From Perlucidibaca sp. (lineage in GTDB: Bacteria > Pseudomonadota > Gammaproteobacteria > Pseudomonadales > Moraxellaceae): a stretch of DNA of 64,000 bases. Under the pieces are notes generated by a model. That model made no database searches. It was not told the DNA's origin and worked only from the letters and a program-made list of their open reading frames with translations. Shown piece after piece: positions 56,503-64,000 of the stretch (its first letter is position 1; each line of letters opens with the position of its first letter). Both the position numbers and the translations under genes were made by a program. The stretch is from NCBI GenBank assembly GCA_023265995.1, contig JAHFSA010000002.1, positions 62,001 through 126,000 of the forward strand, given 5' to 3'.

Positions 56503-56527
56503 CAGTTCGAGTCTGCTAGTGTCTGCC
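56503..56527 (+). repeat. Inverted copy of the tRNA-Val 3' end
   Basis: Nineteen bases (56503-56521) match the T-arm and acceptor of tRNA-Val exactly, and 23 of 25 match to 56527. The tRNA gene is on the minus strand and this copy reads on the plus strand, so the two are inverted. It lies 31 bases after copB, and the hydrolase gene ends inside it. Confidence 0.85.
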
Positions 56528-57352
56528 CGCCGGCCCCAGAGCCTTCTGCAGGAAGCGCACCGCCTCATCTCCTACTTGTCCGGGAAACAGCGCGGCCGAG
56601 ATGTGCCCGCTATAGGGCAGCCAACGCAATGTCACGGCAACACCTGCAGCCTGCAAGGCGTCACGCAAGCGCTCGGCCTGCTCAGGCTCGACGAGATTAT
56701 CCAGGCGACCATGGTATAGAAAAAAGGGCGCACTGCCCGCATTCACGCGAGTCACTGGCGAAGCCCTGGCCCAGCGCGCCGGATCCGCCGCCCGCGACAC
56801 CCCGAGATAAGCATTGACCATGTCCGAGTCTGGCCATAGACGCAGGTCAGCCGGCGTACCGCCCGCCACCACGGCACGCAGCCGTGCCGCCTCAGGGTCG
56901 GCACCCGGCTCGGCACCCAGCAAAGCCACCAGATGAGCCCCGGCCGAATAGCCCCAGGCGCCTGTCCTGGTCGCATCCAGGCCATGGTCTGCTCCCGCCC
57001 GGCGAATCCAGCGCAGGGCCTGACGCAGATCATCTCCCGAGGCCGGATAGCGCCCGGCAACACCCAGACGATAGCTGACTGACAGGCAGGCGATGCCAGC
57101 ATCGGCCAGCTTGCGGCACAAGCTGGCGACATGGTGATCCTTGCGGTCGCCACTGCGCCAACCGCCGCCATGCACCATCAGCACGACCGGATACGGGCCG
57201 GCTCCCGAGGGCCGGTAAAGGTCGGCCAGGAGAGGCTCCGGCCAGCCCGCCGGGGTATATGTGATATCGGCATCAAGCCTTTGGCCGGATGCGGACATTG
57301 CAACCAGGACTAAAAACAACGGCAGCAGTCTTTTCACGCACATGGCCCTCAT
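56516..57352 (-). CDS. Alpha/beta hydrolase, secreted esterase-like
   Basis: The product has 278 residues from ATG 57352 (57343 and 57385 are alternatives). A signal peptide ends near SASG. The oxyanion motif HGGGWRSGD and nucleophile in WGYSAGAHL are present, with the Asp in HGRLDNLV and His in PYSGHISA. It resembles the BD-FAE/carboxylesterase group. The last four codons and the stop come from the tRNA-Val-like sequence, so its original C-terminus may have been replaced. It diverges from the lipid operon. Confidence 0.85.
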   Translation of the reverse strand: MRAMCVKRLLPLFLVLVAMSASGQRLDADITYTPAGWPEPLLADLYRPSGAGPYPVVLMVHGGGWRSGDRKDHHVASLCRKLADAGIACLSVSYRLGVAGRYPASGDDLRQALRWIRRAGADHGLDATRTGAWGYSAGAHLVALLGAEPGADPEAARLRAVVAGGTPADLRLWPDSDMVNAYLGVSRAADPARWARASPVTRVNAGSAPFFLYHGRLDNLVEPEQAERLRDALQAAGVAVTLRWLPYSGHISAALFPGQVGDEAVRFLQKALGPAGRH

Positions 57353-57515
57353 TTTGGCGTGTTGACACCAGCTTGGACGCTGCATCGGGTCTATTGTTAC
57401 AGCGCAATCCGCAACTTGCCCTTATGCCGCTCTTGAGCATGCGCTTCACAGAAACTTCACCTGCACTTTCCTAGGGTGGGTCTGCCAAACCCCGTGGGAT
57501 AGAGCCGCATATATC

Positions 57516-58448
57516 ATGAGCACACCAGCCGCCCCTCGCATCGCCAGCACCACCGGCCAGAACATGCATGCCAGCACGCTCGATCGCCAGGTCGACTGGA
57601 CGCGAATCATCCCCTTCATTTTGATGCATGTTGCCTGCCTGGCCGTGTTTCTGGTTGACTTCTCCTGGTTCGCCCTCCAGGTCATGCTTGGTTTCTATCT
57701 GGTGCGGATGTTCGCGATTACCGCCTTCTACCATCGCTATTTCTCGCACAAGGCATTCAAGACCAGCCGTATCATCCAGTTCGTGTTCGCCCTGATCGGT
57801 GTCATGAGCACTCAGAACGGTCCGCTCTGGTGGGCCGGCCATCACCGCCATCATCACCATCACGCCGATCAGGTGGCCGACCTGCACTCGCCACGCTTCG
57901 GCTTCTGGTACAGCCACATGGGCTGGTTCCTGAACAAGCACAACTACGCCACCCAGACACATCTGGTGAAAGACTGGCTCAAATATCCCGAGCTGCGCTG
58001 GCTGGATCGGCATTCCGTGCTGGTGTCCGTGCTTACGGCCTCCGGCTTCTACCTGATCGGGACCCTGCTGGAACACTTCTGCCCCAACCTGAACACCTCC
58101 GGCCCTCAGCTTCTGGTCTGGGGATTCCTGGTCTCCACCGTGCTGCTCACCCACATCACGCTGACCATCAACTCCTTTGCCCATCGTTTCGGTTTTCGCA
58201 CCTACGCCACCCGCGACGACAGCCGCAACAACTGGTTCCTGGCTCTCCTGACTCTGGGTGAAGGCTGGCACAACAACCATCATTTCTACGCCGCCAGTGT
58301 TCGTCAGGGCTTTGTCTGGTGGCAGATCGATATCAGCTTCTACATCCTGAGGCTGATGGCCGCGCTGGGTCTGGTGTGGGATCTCGTACCTGTTCCCGCC
58401 AAGGCCTTCGATCAGGCCTATCGCGTCGCTGCCACGACACCACGTTGA
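57516..58448 (+). CDS. Acyl-CoA desaturase (delta-9 type)
   Basis: The product has 310 residues and four membrane helices. Histidine boxes are HRYFSH (73-78), HHRHH (about 108-112) and HNNHH near 253, as in stearoyl-CoA desaturases. It introduces a double bond into a fatty acyl chain using oxygen. It is the first gene of a six-gene lipid operon, 17 bases before the flavoprotein gene. The double bond made here is the substrate type needed by the downstream CFA-synthase-like methyltransferases. Confidence 0.9.
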   Translation: MSTPAAPRIASTTGQNMHASTLDRQVDWTRIIPFILMHVACLAVFLVDFSWFALQVMLGFYLVRMFAITAFYHRYFSHKAFKTSRIIQFVFALIGVMSTQNGPLWWAGHHRHHHHHADQVADLHSPRFGFWYSHMGWFLNKHNYATQTHLVKDWLKYPELRWLDRHSVLVSVLTASGFYLIGTLLEHFCPNLNTSGPQLLVWGFLVSTVLLTHITLTINSFAHRFGFRTYATRDDSRNNWFLALLTLGEGWHNNHHFYAASVRQGFVWWQIDISFYILRLMAALGLVWDLVPVPAKAFDQAYRVAATTPR

Positions 58449-58465
58449 CTACAGGATCAGATGAC

Positions 58466-59725
58466 ATGCGCATCGCCATCATCGGCGCAGGAATCTCGGG
58501 GCTGACAGCGGCCTGGCTGCTGCACACCCGCCATGAAGTGACCATCCATGAAAGCAATGGCCACATCGGCGGCCACACGGACACTCACAACGTTGTCATC
58601 GACGGTCAAACGCTGGCCGTCGACACCGGCTTCATTGTCTTCAATGAGCACAACTACCCACATTTCTGCACCATGCTGCGCCAGCTGGACGTGGCCTGGC
58701 AGGCCAGCGACATGAGCTTCTCGGTCAATAATCGCCGCTCCGGGCTGGTCTACAACCCCAGCACCCTGCCTGCCCTGCTGCGCCACCCGGGAAACTTTCT
58801 CCGCCGTGACTTCCGTACCATGATGTCTGACCTGCGCCGCTTCTACGCGCAGACAGGGTCGATGTCCCTGCAGGACATCCCGGGCAATGTCACGATCGCC
58901 GCCTTTCTGGACATGCATGGCTACTCCCGTGCCTTCCGCGATGAGCACCTGTACCCGATGTGCGGTGCGCTGTGGTCCGCCAGCGCCGAGGAAGCCCCGC
59001 AGCTGCCGCTCAGGTTCGTACTCGGCTTTTTCCAGAACCACCGCATGTTGCAGATCTCGGATCGTCCGGCCTGGCTCACGATCAAGGGCGGTTCCGCGCG
59101 CTATGTGGATGCGCTGAAACAGGCGCTGAAGGTGGCCTGGGCGGACGGCGCCACCGCTGTCGAGCGCCATGCCGATCACGTTGTGGTGAAAACCGCACAG
59201 GCCGAGACCCGGCATGACCTGGTCATCTTCGCCTGTCATGCCGATCAGGCCATCACCCTGCTGAGCCAGCTCACACAGGACGAGCAACAAATACTGCCCG
59301 CATTCCGCTACCGCCCCAACCGCATGGTGCTGCATACCGATGCGGCAGTGATGCCAGCCATCCGTTCCGACTGGGCCAGCTGGCAAGTACGCGTAGACCG
59401 TCGTCCCGGCAATCAGGCGCCCGCCTACAGTTTTACCTACTGGATGAACCGCCTGCAGAATCTGCCAACCGCCACACCGGTGCTGGCCACCCTGAATCCC
59501 AGCATCACCATAGATCCGGCCAGGATCCTGGTTACTCGCGACTACGAACACCCTGTCTACGACCGCCACGCCTTCGCAGCCCAGGCACGCTGGGCGCAGA
59601 TCAACGGCCGGCAGCGCAGCTACTTCTGCGGCGCCTACTGGGGCTGGGGCTTCCACGAGGATGGCGCGCACAGCGCGCATCGTGTCGTCGAACACCTCCT
59701 CAGCCATCATGGGGCAGGCACATGA
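58466..59725 (+). CDS. FAD-dependent amine-oxidase-like protein
   Basis: The product has 419 residues. The dinucleotide fold begins at once: IAIIGAGISGLTAAWLL, with HESNGHIGGHT binding the FAD ribose and VDTGFIVFNEHNYP following. The C-terminus (YFCGAYWGWGFHEDG) is typical of the NAD/FAD-binding proteins found next to CFA synthase and DUF1365. It could reduce, oxidise or saturate an unsaturated acyl chain. Its end overlaps the next gene (ATGA). Exact reaction is unknown. Confidence 0.88.
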   Translation: MRIAIIGAGISGLTAAWLLHTRHEVTIHESNGHIGGHTDTHNVVIDGQTLAVDTGFIVFNEHNYPHFCTMLRQLDVAWQASDMSFSVNNRRSGLVYNPSTLPALLRHPGNFLRRDFRTMMSDLRRFYAQTGSMSLQDIPGNVTIAAFLDMHGYSRAFRDEHLYPMCGALWSASAEEAPQLPLRFVLGFFQNHRMLQISDRPAWLTIKGGSARYVDALKQALKVAWADGATAVERHADHVVVKTAQAETRHDLVIFACHADQAITLLSQLTQDEQQILPAFRYRPNRMVLHTDAAVMPAIRSDWASWQVRVDRRPGNQAPAYSFTYWMNRLQNLPTATPVLATLNPSITIDPARILVTRDYEHPVYDRHAFAAQARWAQINGRQRSYFCGAYWGWGFHEDGAHSAHRVVEHLLSHHGAGT

Positions 59726-60549
59726 ACAGGCTACCGGACCTGATGCTGGCGAAGACGCATATCCGTCACCGGCGCCATTCGCCCAAGCACCATAGCCTTG
59801 ATTACGACATGGGCTATGTACTCGCCAATGTCGACCGGCTTGCACAAGCCTGCGCACCCAGCCCGTTCTGGTCCCACAACCGGCTCAACCTGGTCAGCCT
59901 GCACGACCGCGACCTGCTGCAGCCGGCCAGGCCCATGGCAACACAATCCCCCGTACGGCAGGCCCTGGCGGAGGCTCTGCAACAGCAGCTAGGCCTCACG
60001 CTGGGGCCTGACCAACCTGTCCATGTGCTCACCTTGCCGCGTTATCTGGGCCTGAGCTTCAACCCGGTCAGTTTCTACTGGATCTACCAGGCCGATCACT
60101 CGGGGCTGGCCTGCATCGCCGCGCACATCACCAACACACCCTGGCATGAGCGCCACCTGTATTGCTTCGCCTGCGCCGACAGCCCGCCCGACACCGGAAC
60201 GGAGACGACACCGACTCATCGCTTCCAGTTCGAGAAGCGTTTCCATGTCTCGCCTTTCATGCCGATGTCACTGGACTACGACTGGCGCTTCACGCTCCCG
60301 GTCGACCACCCTGAAGCCGCGTCGGTCATTCATATGCAATTGCATCAGAACGGCGCGCTCGTATTCGACGCGACGATGACCTTTCACCTGGAGCCGATGT
60401 CGGTCCGGCAGCAGAACTGGTTTCCCCTGAGCTACCCGATGCAAAGCCTGAAGGTCGTCGTGGCCATTTACTGGCAAGCCCTACGCCTCTGGCTTAAGCG
60501 CATCCCGTTCCATACCCATCCCGGAAAAATCAACTCGGCAGGACACTGA
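59722..60549 (+). CDS. DUF1365 family protein
   Basis: The product has 275 residues. The family hallmark FNPVSFYWIY is at about 113-122, preceded by LTLPRYLGLS, with the N-terminal HIRHRRHSPKHHSLDYDMGY and the C-terminal FHVSPFMPM segments also typical. Its function is not known; it occurs consistently between the amine-oxidase-like gene and CFA synthase, implying a role in acyl-chain modification. It starts in a four-base overlap and ends two bases before the CFA synthase. Confidence 0.88.
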   Translation: MNRLPDLMLAKTHIRHRRHSPKHHSLDYDMGYVLANVDRLAQACAPSPFWSHNRLNLVSLHDRDLLQPARPMATQSPVRQALAEALQQQLGLTLGPDQPVHVLTLPRYLGLSFNPVSFYWIYQADHSGLACIAAHITNTPWHERHLYCFACADSPPDTGTETTPTHRFQFEKRFHVSPFMPMSLDYDWRFTLPVDHPEAASVIHMQLHQNGALVFDATMTFHLEPMSVRQQNWFPLSYPMQSLKVVVAIYWQALRLWLKRIPFHTHPGKINSAGH

Positions 60550-60551
60550 CC

Positions 60552-61817
60552 ATGAACGCGCCATTGACCGAAACACTGCGCAGCAGCAAGCACAGCGACA
60601 ATCACACCGCAGCGGCCGCCAACGCGATGCCGGCCAGCTGGGCACGCTACCTGGGCGATATCGACGGCGGCATGATCCGCCTGCGCGGCATAGTCAACGC
60701 CGAGCTGGGTAGGCTTCACGACAGCGGAGACGGGCTGCACTGCACCATCACGCTCCACAATGACAACCTGTTCAAGCAGGTGCTGCAACAGGGTAGCCTG
60801 GGTGCCGCCGAGTCCTATATTCGTGGTGACTGGGATGTCGATGACCTGGTCACGCTGATCCGCATCCTGTGTCGCAACCGGCTCCGGCTGGACCGGCTGG
60901 ACCGTCATCCGCTCGCCCGCATCAGCCAGGCTCTGCTGCGCCTCTGGTACGCCGGCCGCCGGAACGACAAGGCCGGCAGCCAGCGCAACATCGCCGACCA
61001 CTACGACCTCAGCAACGATTTCTTCAAGCTCTTCCTGGATCAGAACCTGATGTATTCCAGCGCGGTGTTCGAGCACCCTGGGCAAACTCTGGAAGATGCC
61101 TCGAACCACAAGCTTGCACTGATCTGCGGCAAGCTCAAGCTCAACAGCCATGATCACGTGCTGGAAATCGGCAGCGGCTGGGGCGGCTTCGCCATCTATG
61201 CCGCCCTGCACTACGGCTGCAAGGTGACCACCATAACCATATCCAAAGCCCAGCATGCAGAGGCCTGCCGACGCGTCGCCGAAGCCGGTCTGGAGCACAG
61301 GGTTCAAGTCTTGCTTCAGGATTACCGCGACCTCGAAGGCCAGTACGACAAGCTGGTCTCCATCGAAATGATAGAGGCCGTCGGCCATCAGTATCTCGAC
61401 CAGTACTTCCGGATATGCCGGCACTTGCTCAAACCCGGCGGCCTCGGACTGATCCAGGCCATCACGATCGAGGACACGCGCTACGCACATGCCATCCGCG
61501 ATGTCGATTTCATCAAGCGCTACATCTTTCCGGGCAGTTTCATCCCCTGCAACAGCCTGATGATCACCAGTGCCGCCAGCCAGGGACTCAAGCTCATGCA
61601 TCTGCAGGACATAGGCCAGAGCTATGCCCTGACCCTGCGGGAGTGGCGCCGCCGCTTCCTGGCCGCGCTCCCGGATGTGGCCCGCCTCGGTTTCGACCAG
61701 CGTTTCGTGCGCATGTGGGACTTCTATCTCTGCTACTGCGAGGGCGGCTTCATGGAAGGTGTGATCAGTGATGTACACCTGCTCTTCGAGGCCAGCATGC
61801 CGGCGCGCCCGGCCTGA
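60552..61817 (+). CDS. cfa: Cyclopropane-fatty-acyl-phospholipid synthase
   Basis: The product has 421 residues. The SAM motif is LEIGSGWGGFAIYAA at about 204-218; QNLMYSSAVFE, SIEMIEAVGHQY and IFPGSFIP are CFA-synthase landmarks, with the catalytic Cys in a FYLCYCEGGF context. It transfers a methylene from SAM to a double bond of a membrane phospholipid acyl chain. It could also form methylated fatty acids in this setting. It lies in the middle of the lipid operon. Confidence 0.92.
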   Translation: MNAPLTETLRSSKHSDNHTAAAANAMPASWARYLGDIDGGMIRLRGIVNAELGRLHDSGDGLHCTITLHNDNLFKQVLQQGSLGAAESYIRGDWDVDDLVTLIRILCRNRLRLDRLDRHPLARISQALLRLWYAGRRNDKAGSQRNIADHYDLSNDFFKLFLDQNLMYSSAVFEHPGQTLEDASNHKLALICGKLKLNSHDHVLEIGSGWGGFAIYAALHYGCKVTTITISKAQHAEACRRVAEAGLEHRVQVLLQDYRDLEGQYDKLVSIEMIEAVGHQYLDQYFRICRHLLKPGGLGLIQAITIEDTRYAHAIRDVDFIKRYIFPGSFIPCNSLMITSAASQGLKLMHLQDIGQSYALTLREWRRRFLAALPDVARLGFDQRFVRMWDFYLCYCEGGFMEGVISDVHLLFEASMPARPA

Positions 61818-61834
61818 GCGCAGGAGAAGGCATC

Positions 61835-62620
61835 ATGGCAACCCTGTCTGCGCTGGCCTGCATGGATCTGCTGATCATGCTGGTTTGCTACGTGATCGCA
61901 CAGCGGACGCATCGCGCCGGCATCGTCGATGCAGGCTGGAGCCTGGCCATCATGCTGTCCAGCCTGTATGTCGCCTGGCACCACATGGGAGGTGATCCGG
62001 CAACCCGCCTGTTCATCGCCATCGCCAGCGGGCTATGGTTCGCCCGTCTGGGCAGCCATCTGCTGCTGCGCTATTTCAGCGAGTCTCGCGAAGACGGCCG
62101 CTACGCGCAGATGCGGCGCGCCAGCGGTGCCTGGGCCGGCCGTGTATTCCTGCTCTTCTTCCTGTTCCAGGCTGGCCTGGCACTGCTCTTCAGCCTGCCT
62201 GCGTGGCTGCTGACACGAGTCCCGACCGTGGACTGGAGTGACCATCATTTTGTCTGGCTGACACTGGCCGGCCTGCTCATGCTGATCGCCTGGATCGGTG
62301 AGTCGCTGGCCGACCGCCAGTTGGCACGCTTTCGTGGCGAACCGGAAAATCGCGGCCGGACACTGCGCACCGGCCTCTGGGCCTGGTCGCGCCACCCCAA
62401 CTATTTTTTCGAGTGGCTGCACTGGCTGGCCTATCCACTGATCGGCATGAGTGCCGGGCTGCATGTGCTGTGGCTCTATCCCGCCCTGATGTATCTGTTT
62501 CTGCGCTACATCACGGGAATTCCATTCACCGAACAACAAGCCCTGCAGAGTCGCGGAGAAGACTATCGTCGCTACCAGCGGGAGACCCCTATTTTCTTTC
62601 CCCGGAGACCCCGTCCATGA
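61835..62620 (+). CDS. DUF1295 family membrane protein
   Basis: The product has 261 residues and about six membrane helices. The C-terminal part has the steroid-reductase/isoprenylcysteine-methyltransferase-like signature (FRGEPENRGRTLRTGLWAWSRHPNYFFEW split; RYITGIPFTEQQALQSRGEDYRRYQ). Such proteins may reduce double bonds or methylate lipids. AGGAG about eight bases before ATG 61835 supports the start. It overlaps the next gene by four bases. Confidence 0.88.
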   Translation: MATLSALACMDLLIMLVCYVIAQRTHRAGIVDAGWSLAIMLSSLYVAWHHMGGDPATRLFIAIASGLWFARLGSHLLLRYFSESREDGRYAQMRRASGAWAGRVFLLFFLFQAGLALLFSLPAWLLTRVPTVDWSDHHFVWLTLAGLLMLIAWIGESLADRQLARFRGEPENRGRTLRTGLWAWSRHPNYFFEWLHWLAYPLIGMSAGLHVLWLYPALMYLFLRYITGIPFTEQQALQSRGEDYRRYQRETPIFFPRRPRP

Positions 62621-63657
62621 CCTCCTCTTTCGCCCTCAGGCTCGCCGAAAGCCATTGGATGCCCGATGGCCTCGCCCGCCTCGGCATACGCCATCTCTGC
62701 CGGAAGCGCCTGCAGGAAGAGTCTGTGCATGATGTCGAGCTGGCCGGCGCAAGCTACCAGCGCCTGCTGGATGCGCTCAGGGACAGCCCGCTGGCCATAG
62801 CCACCGACAAGGCCAATAAGCAGCACTACGAGCTGCCAACCTCGTTTTTCCAGACCGTGCTGGGCCCCAGACTCAAGTACAGCGGCAGCTTCTTTCGCGC
62901 CGATGCCAGCCTGGCGGAGGCCGAGGAGTACAGTCTGGCCTGCTATGCCGAGCGGGCGCAGCTGCGTGACGGACTCGACATACTCGAGCTGGGTTGCGGC
63001 TGGGGTTCGCTCACTTTATGGATGGCAGAGCGCTTCCCTCAGGCACGGATCACGGCGGTATCCAACTCCCGCACACAGCGCATGCACATCATGGCCCAGG
63101 CCGAGGCACGCGGTCTTGGCAACCTGACAGTGCTCACCGAGGACGTCAACCATCTGAAATTCGAGCAGGGCTGCTTCGACCGTGTCGTGTCGGTCGAGAT
63201 GTTTGAGCATGTCCGCAACTACCAGGCGCTATTCGGCATGATCGCAAGCTGGCTGCGTGATGACGGCTTGCTCTGGTGCCACGTCTTCTGCCATCGTTTT
63301 CAGCATTACGCTTTCGAGATCAATGGTGAGGACGACTGGATGTCCGCCCATTTCTTTACCGGCGGCCTGATGCCCGCCCTCAGCACCTTCAGTCATTTCC
63401 AGGATGACCTGCGACTGGAGGAGACCTGGCAGTGGTCGGGGCAGCACTACGAAAAGACCGCCAATGCCTGGCTGACCAACATGGATGCCCACCGCACCAG
63501 CCTGCTGCCCGTGTTCCAGTCCATTTACGGCGACGCAGCCGGCATCTGGTGGCAGCGCTGGCGTCTGTTCTTCATGGCCTGCGCCGAGCTTTTTGGCCAT
63601 GACCAGGGTCGGGAGTGGCTGATCGCGCACTACCGTTTCAGCAAGCGGCCGTCATGA
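62617..63657 (+). CDS. Second CFA-synthase-like SAM methyltransferase
   Basis: The product has 346 residues. It shares the CFA core (LKYSGSFFR, then LELGCGWGSLTLWMAERFP at about 126-144, and VSVEMFEHVRNY) but has a shorter N-terminus and a C-terminus unlike the true CFA synthase at 60552, closer to the coclaurine-N-methyltransferase-like subgroup. It probably methylates an acyl chain or small molecule made by the operon. It starts in an ATGA overlap with the DUF1295 gene. Confidence 0.87.
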   Translation: MTSSFALRLAESHWMPDGLARLGIRHLCRKRLQEESVHDVELAGASYQRLLDALRDSPLAIATDKANKQHYELPTSFFQTVLGPRLKYSGSFFRADASLAEAEEYSLACYAERAQLRDGLDILELGCGWGSLTLWMAERFPQARITAVSNSRTQRMHIMAQAEARGLGNLTVLTEDVNHLKFEQGCFDRVVSVEMFEHVRNYQALFGMIASWLRDDGLLWCHVFCHRFQHYAFEINGEDDWMSAHFFTGGLMPALSTFSHFQDDLRLEETWQWSGQHYEKTANAWLTNMDAHRTSLLPVFQSIYGDAAGIWWQRWRLFFMACAELFGHDQGREWLIAHYRFSKRPS

Positions 63658-63674
63658 TGGCCAGGTGAGCTCCC

Positions 63675-64000
63675 ATGAAGAAGCATCTGCAGCAGTTGTC
63701 CATGGCGCCCTCCGCAGCGACCAAGCGCCAGCCGTTATCGATGCTTTTCAACCGCTTCTACTGGCTGCAGATAGGTCTCATCGCCTTCGCCGTCATACTC
63801 GGCCTGAGCTTCAGCGGACTCATCGTCAAGGACCTGCTGATCAAGACCGCCATGGAGCAGGAAGCCGCCCACTACTGGCAGAGATACCACAAGGATCCCG
63901 AAGCCACCCTGCCCGACACCAAGAACCTCTACGGCTATCGGTGGCGCATGAAACCACCTGCCAATCTGAGCGGCCTGGCGCTGGCCAAAGGCGTGCATCG
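63675..64000 (+). CDS. Probable sensor histidine kinase, N-terminal part only
   Basis: An open frame starts at ATG 63675 and runs off the window after about 108 residues. A basic N-terminus is followed by one membrane helix (LQIGLIAFAVILGLSFSG, about 32-50) and the start of a periplasmic part (KTAMEQEAAHYWQRY; DTKNLYGYRW). This is the layout of a two-component sensor kinase, but the kinase core is not visible, so the call rests on general resemblance. It lies 17 bases after the lipid operon and may regulate it. Confidence 0.6.
   Translation, partial: MKKHLQQLSMAPSAATKRQPLSMLFNRFYWLQIGLIAFAVILGLSFSGLIVKDLLIKTAMEQEAAHYWQRYHKDPEATLPDTKNLYGYRWRMKPPANLSGLALAKGVH

Noticed and set aside
53318..56527. 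A classical integrative island with direct att repeats at tRNA-Val
   Set aside because: The second tRNA copy is inverted, not direct, and no integrase gene lies between, so only a decayed or rearranged element can be proposed.
57353..57515. A TTGACA at 57362-57367 as the promoter of the lipid operon
   Set aside because: No acceptable -10 lies 16-19 bases downstream on the plus strand.

Overview
The window reads as the chromosome of a high-GC gammaproteobacterium of the Pseudomonadales type. The evidence is the block metH, sohB, nudC, dnaQ, rnhA, gloB, mltD, yejABEF, fabI, ppiD, hupB, lon, clpX, clpP, tig, four tRNAs, folD, cysS, glnS, ppiB, lpxH. As I remember it, this order closely follows the Pseudomonas aeruginosa chromosome, interrupted here by other genes. 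All codon use looks GC-rich and uniform. I cannot name the species; a high-GC relative of Moraxellaceae or Pseudomonadaceae is an inference.

Layout. 1-5400: the 3' part of metH, a small membrane protein, then a minus-strand overlapping chain (methyltransferase-like, rnhA, dnaQ, nudC, sohB). 5410-13475: gloB, mltD and a four-gene YejABEF-type peptide ABC importer. 13581-14372: fabI with its own terminator. 14496-22985 (minus): the protein quality-control block tig-clpP-clpX-lon-hupB-ppiD. 23252-23653: tRNA-Pro, Arg, His and Lys in one minus-strand cluster. 23800-30552 (minus): a three-haem c-type lipoprotein that resembles RoxA rubber oxygenases and a large CHASE/PAS hybrid histidine kinase. 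30793-38015: folD, a CorC-type CBS membrane protein, cysS, glnS, ppiB, lpxH and a small unknown gene. 38061-40515: rlmA, miaE and an LpxL-type acyltransferase.

40520-46762 is an accessory-looking catabolic or lipid cluster: an AraC regulator followed by desaturase, alpha/beta esterase, acyl-CoA synthetase, zinc alcohol dehydrogenase and a GXWXG/DUF4334 protein, nearly all translationally coupled. After an unknown protein, a CHASE histidine kinase and a CRP/FNR-type regulator on the minus strand, a second small cluster (50259-53256) carries a secreted LIP-family lipase, a 3-hydroxyacyl-CoA dehydrogenase and an AhpD/CMD-like protein. The two clusters could together take an ester or alcohol to an acyl-CoA and oxidise it, but the substrate is unknown.

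53318-56527: tRNA-Val(GAC), a copper-resistance set (CopL-like, CopA, CopB) and, at the far end, an inverted copy of the tRNA-Val 3' end whose bases also supply the stop codon of the next gene. 57516-63657 is a lipid-modification operon: acyl-CoA desaturase, FAD amine-oxidase-like protein, DUF1365, cyclopropane-fatty-acid synthase, DUF1295 and a second CFA-like methyltransferase. The window ends in the first third of a probable sensor kinase. No CRISPR array, phage or insertion sequence was seen, and no gene-free stretch exceeds 300 bases.
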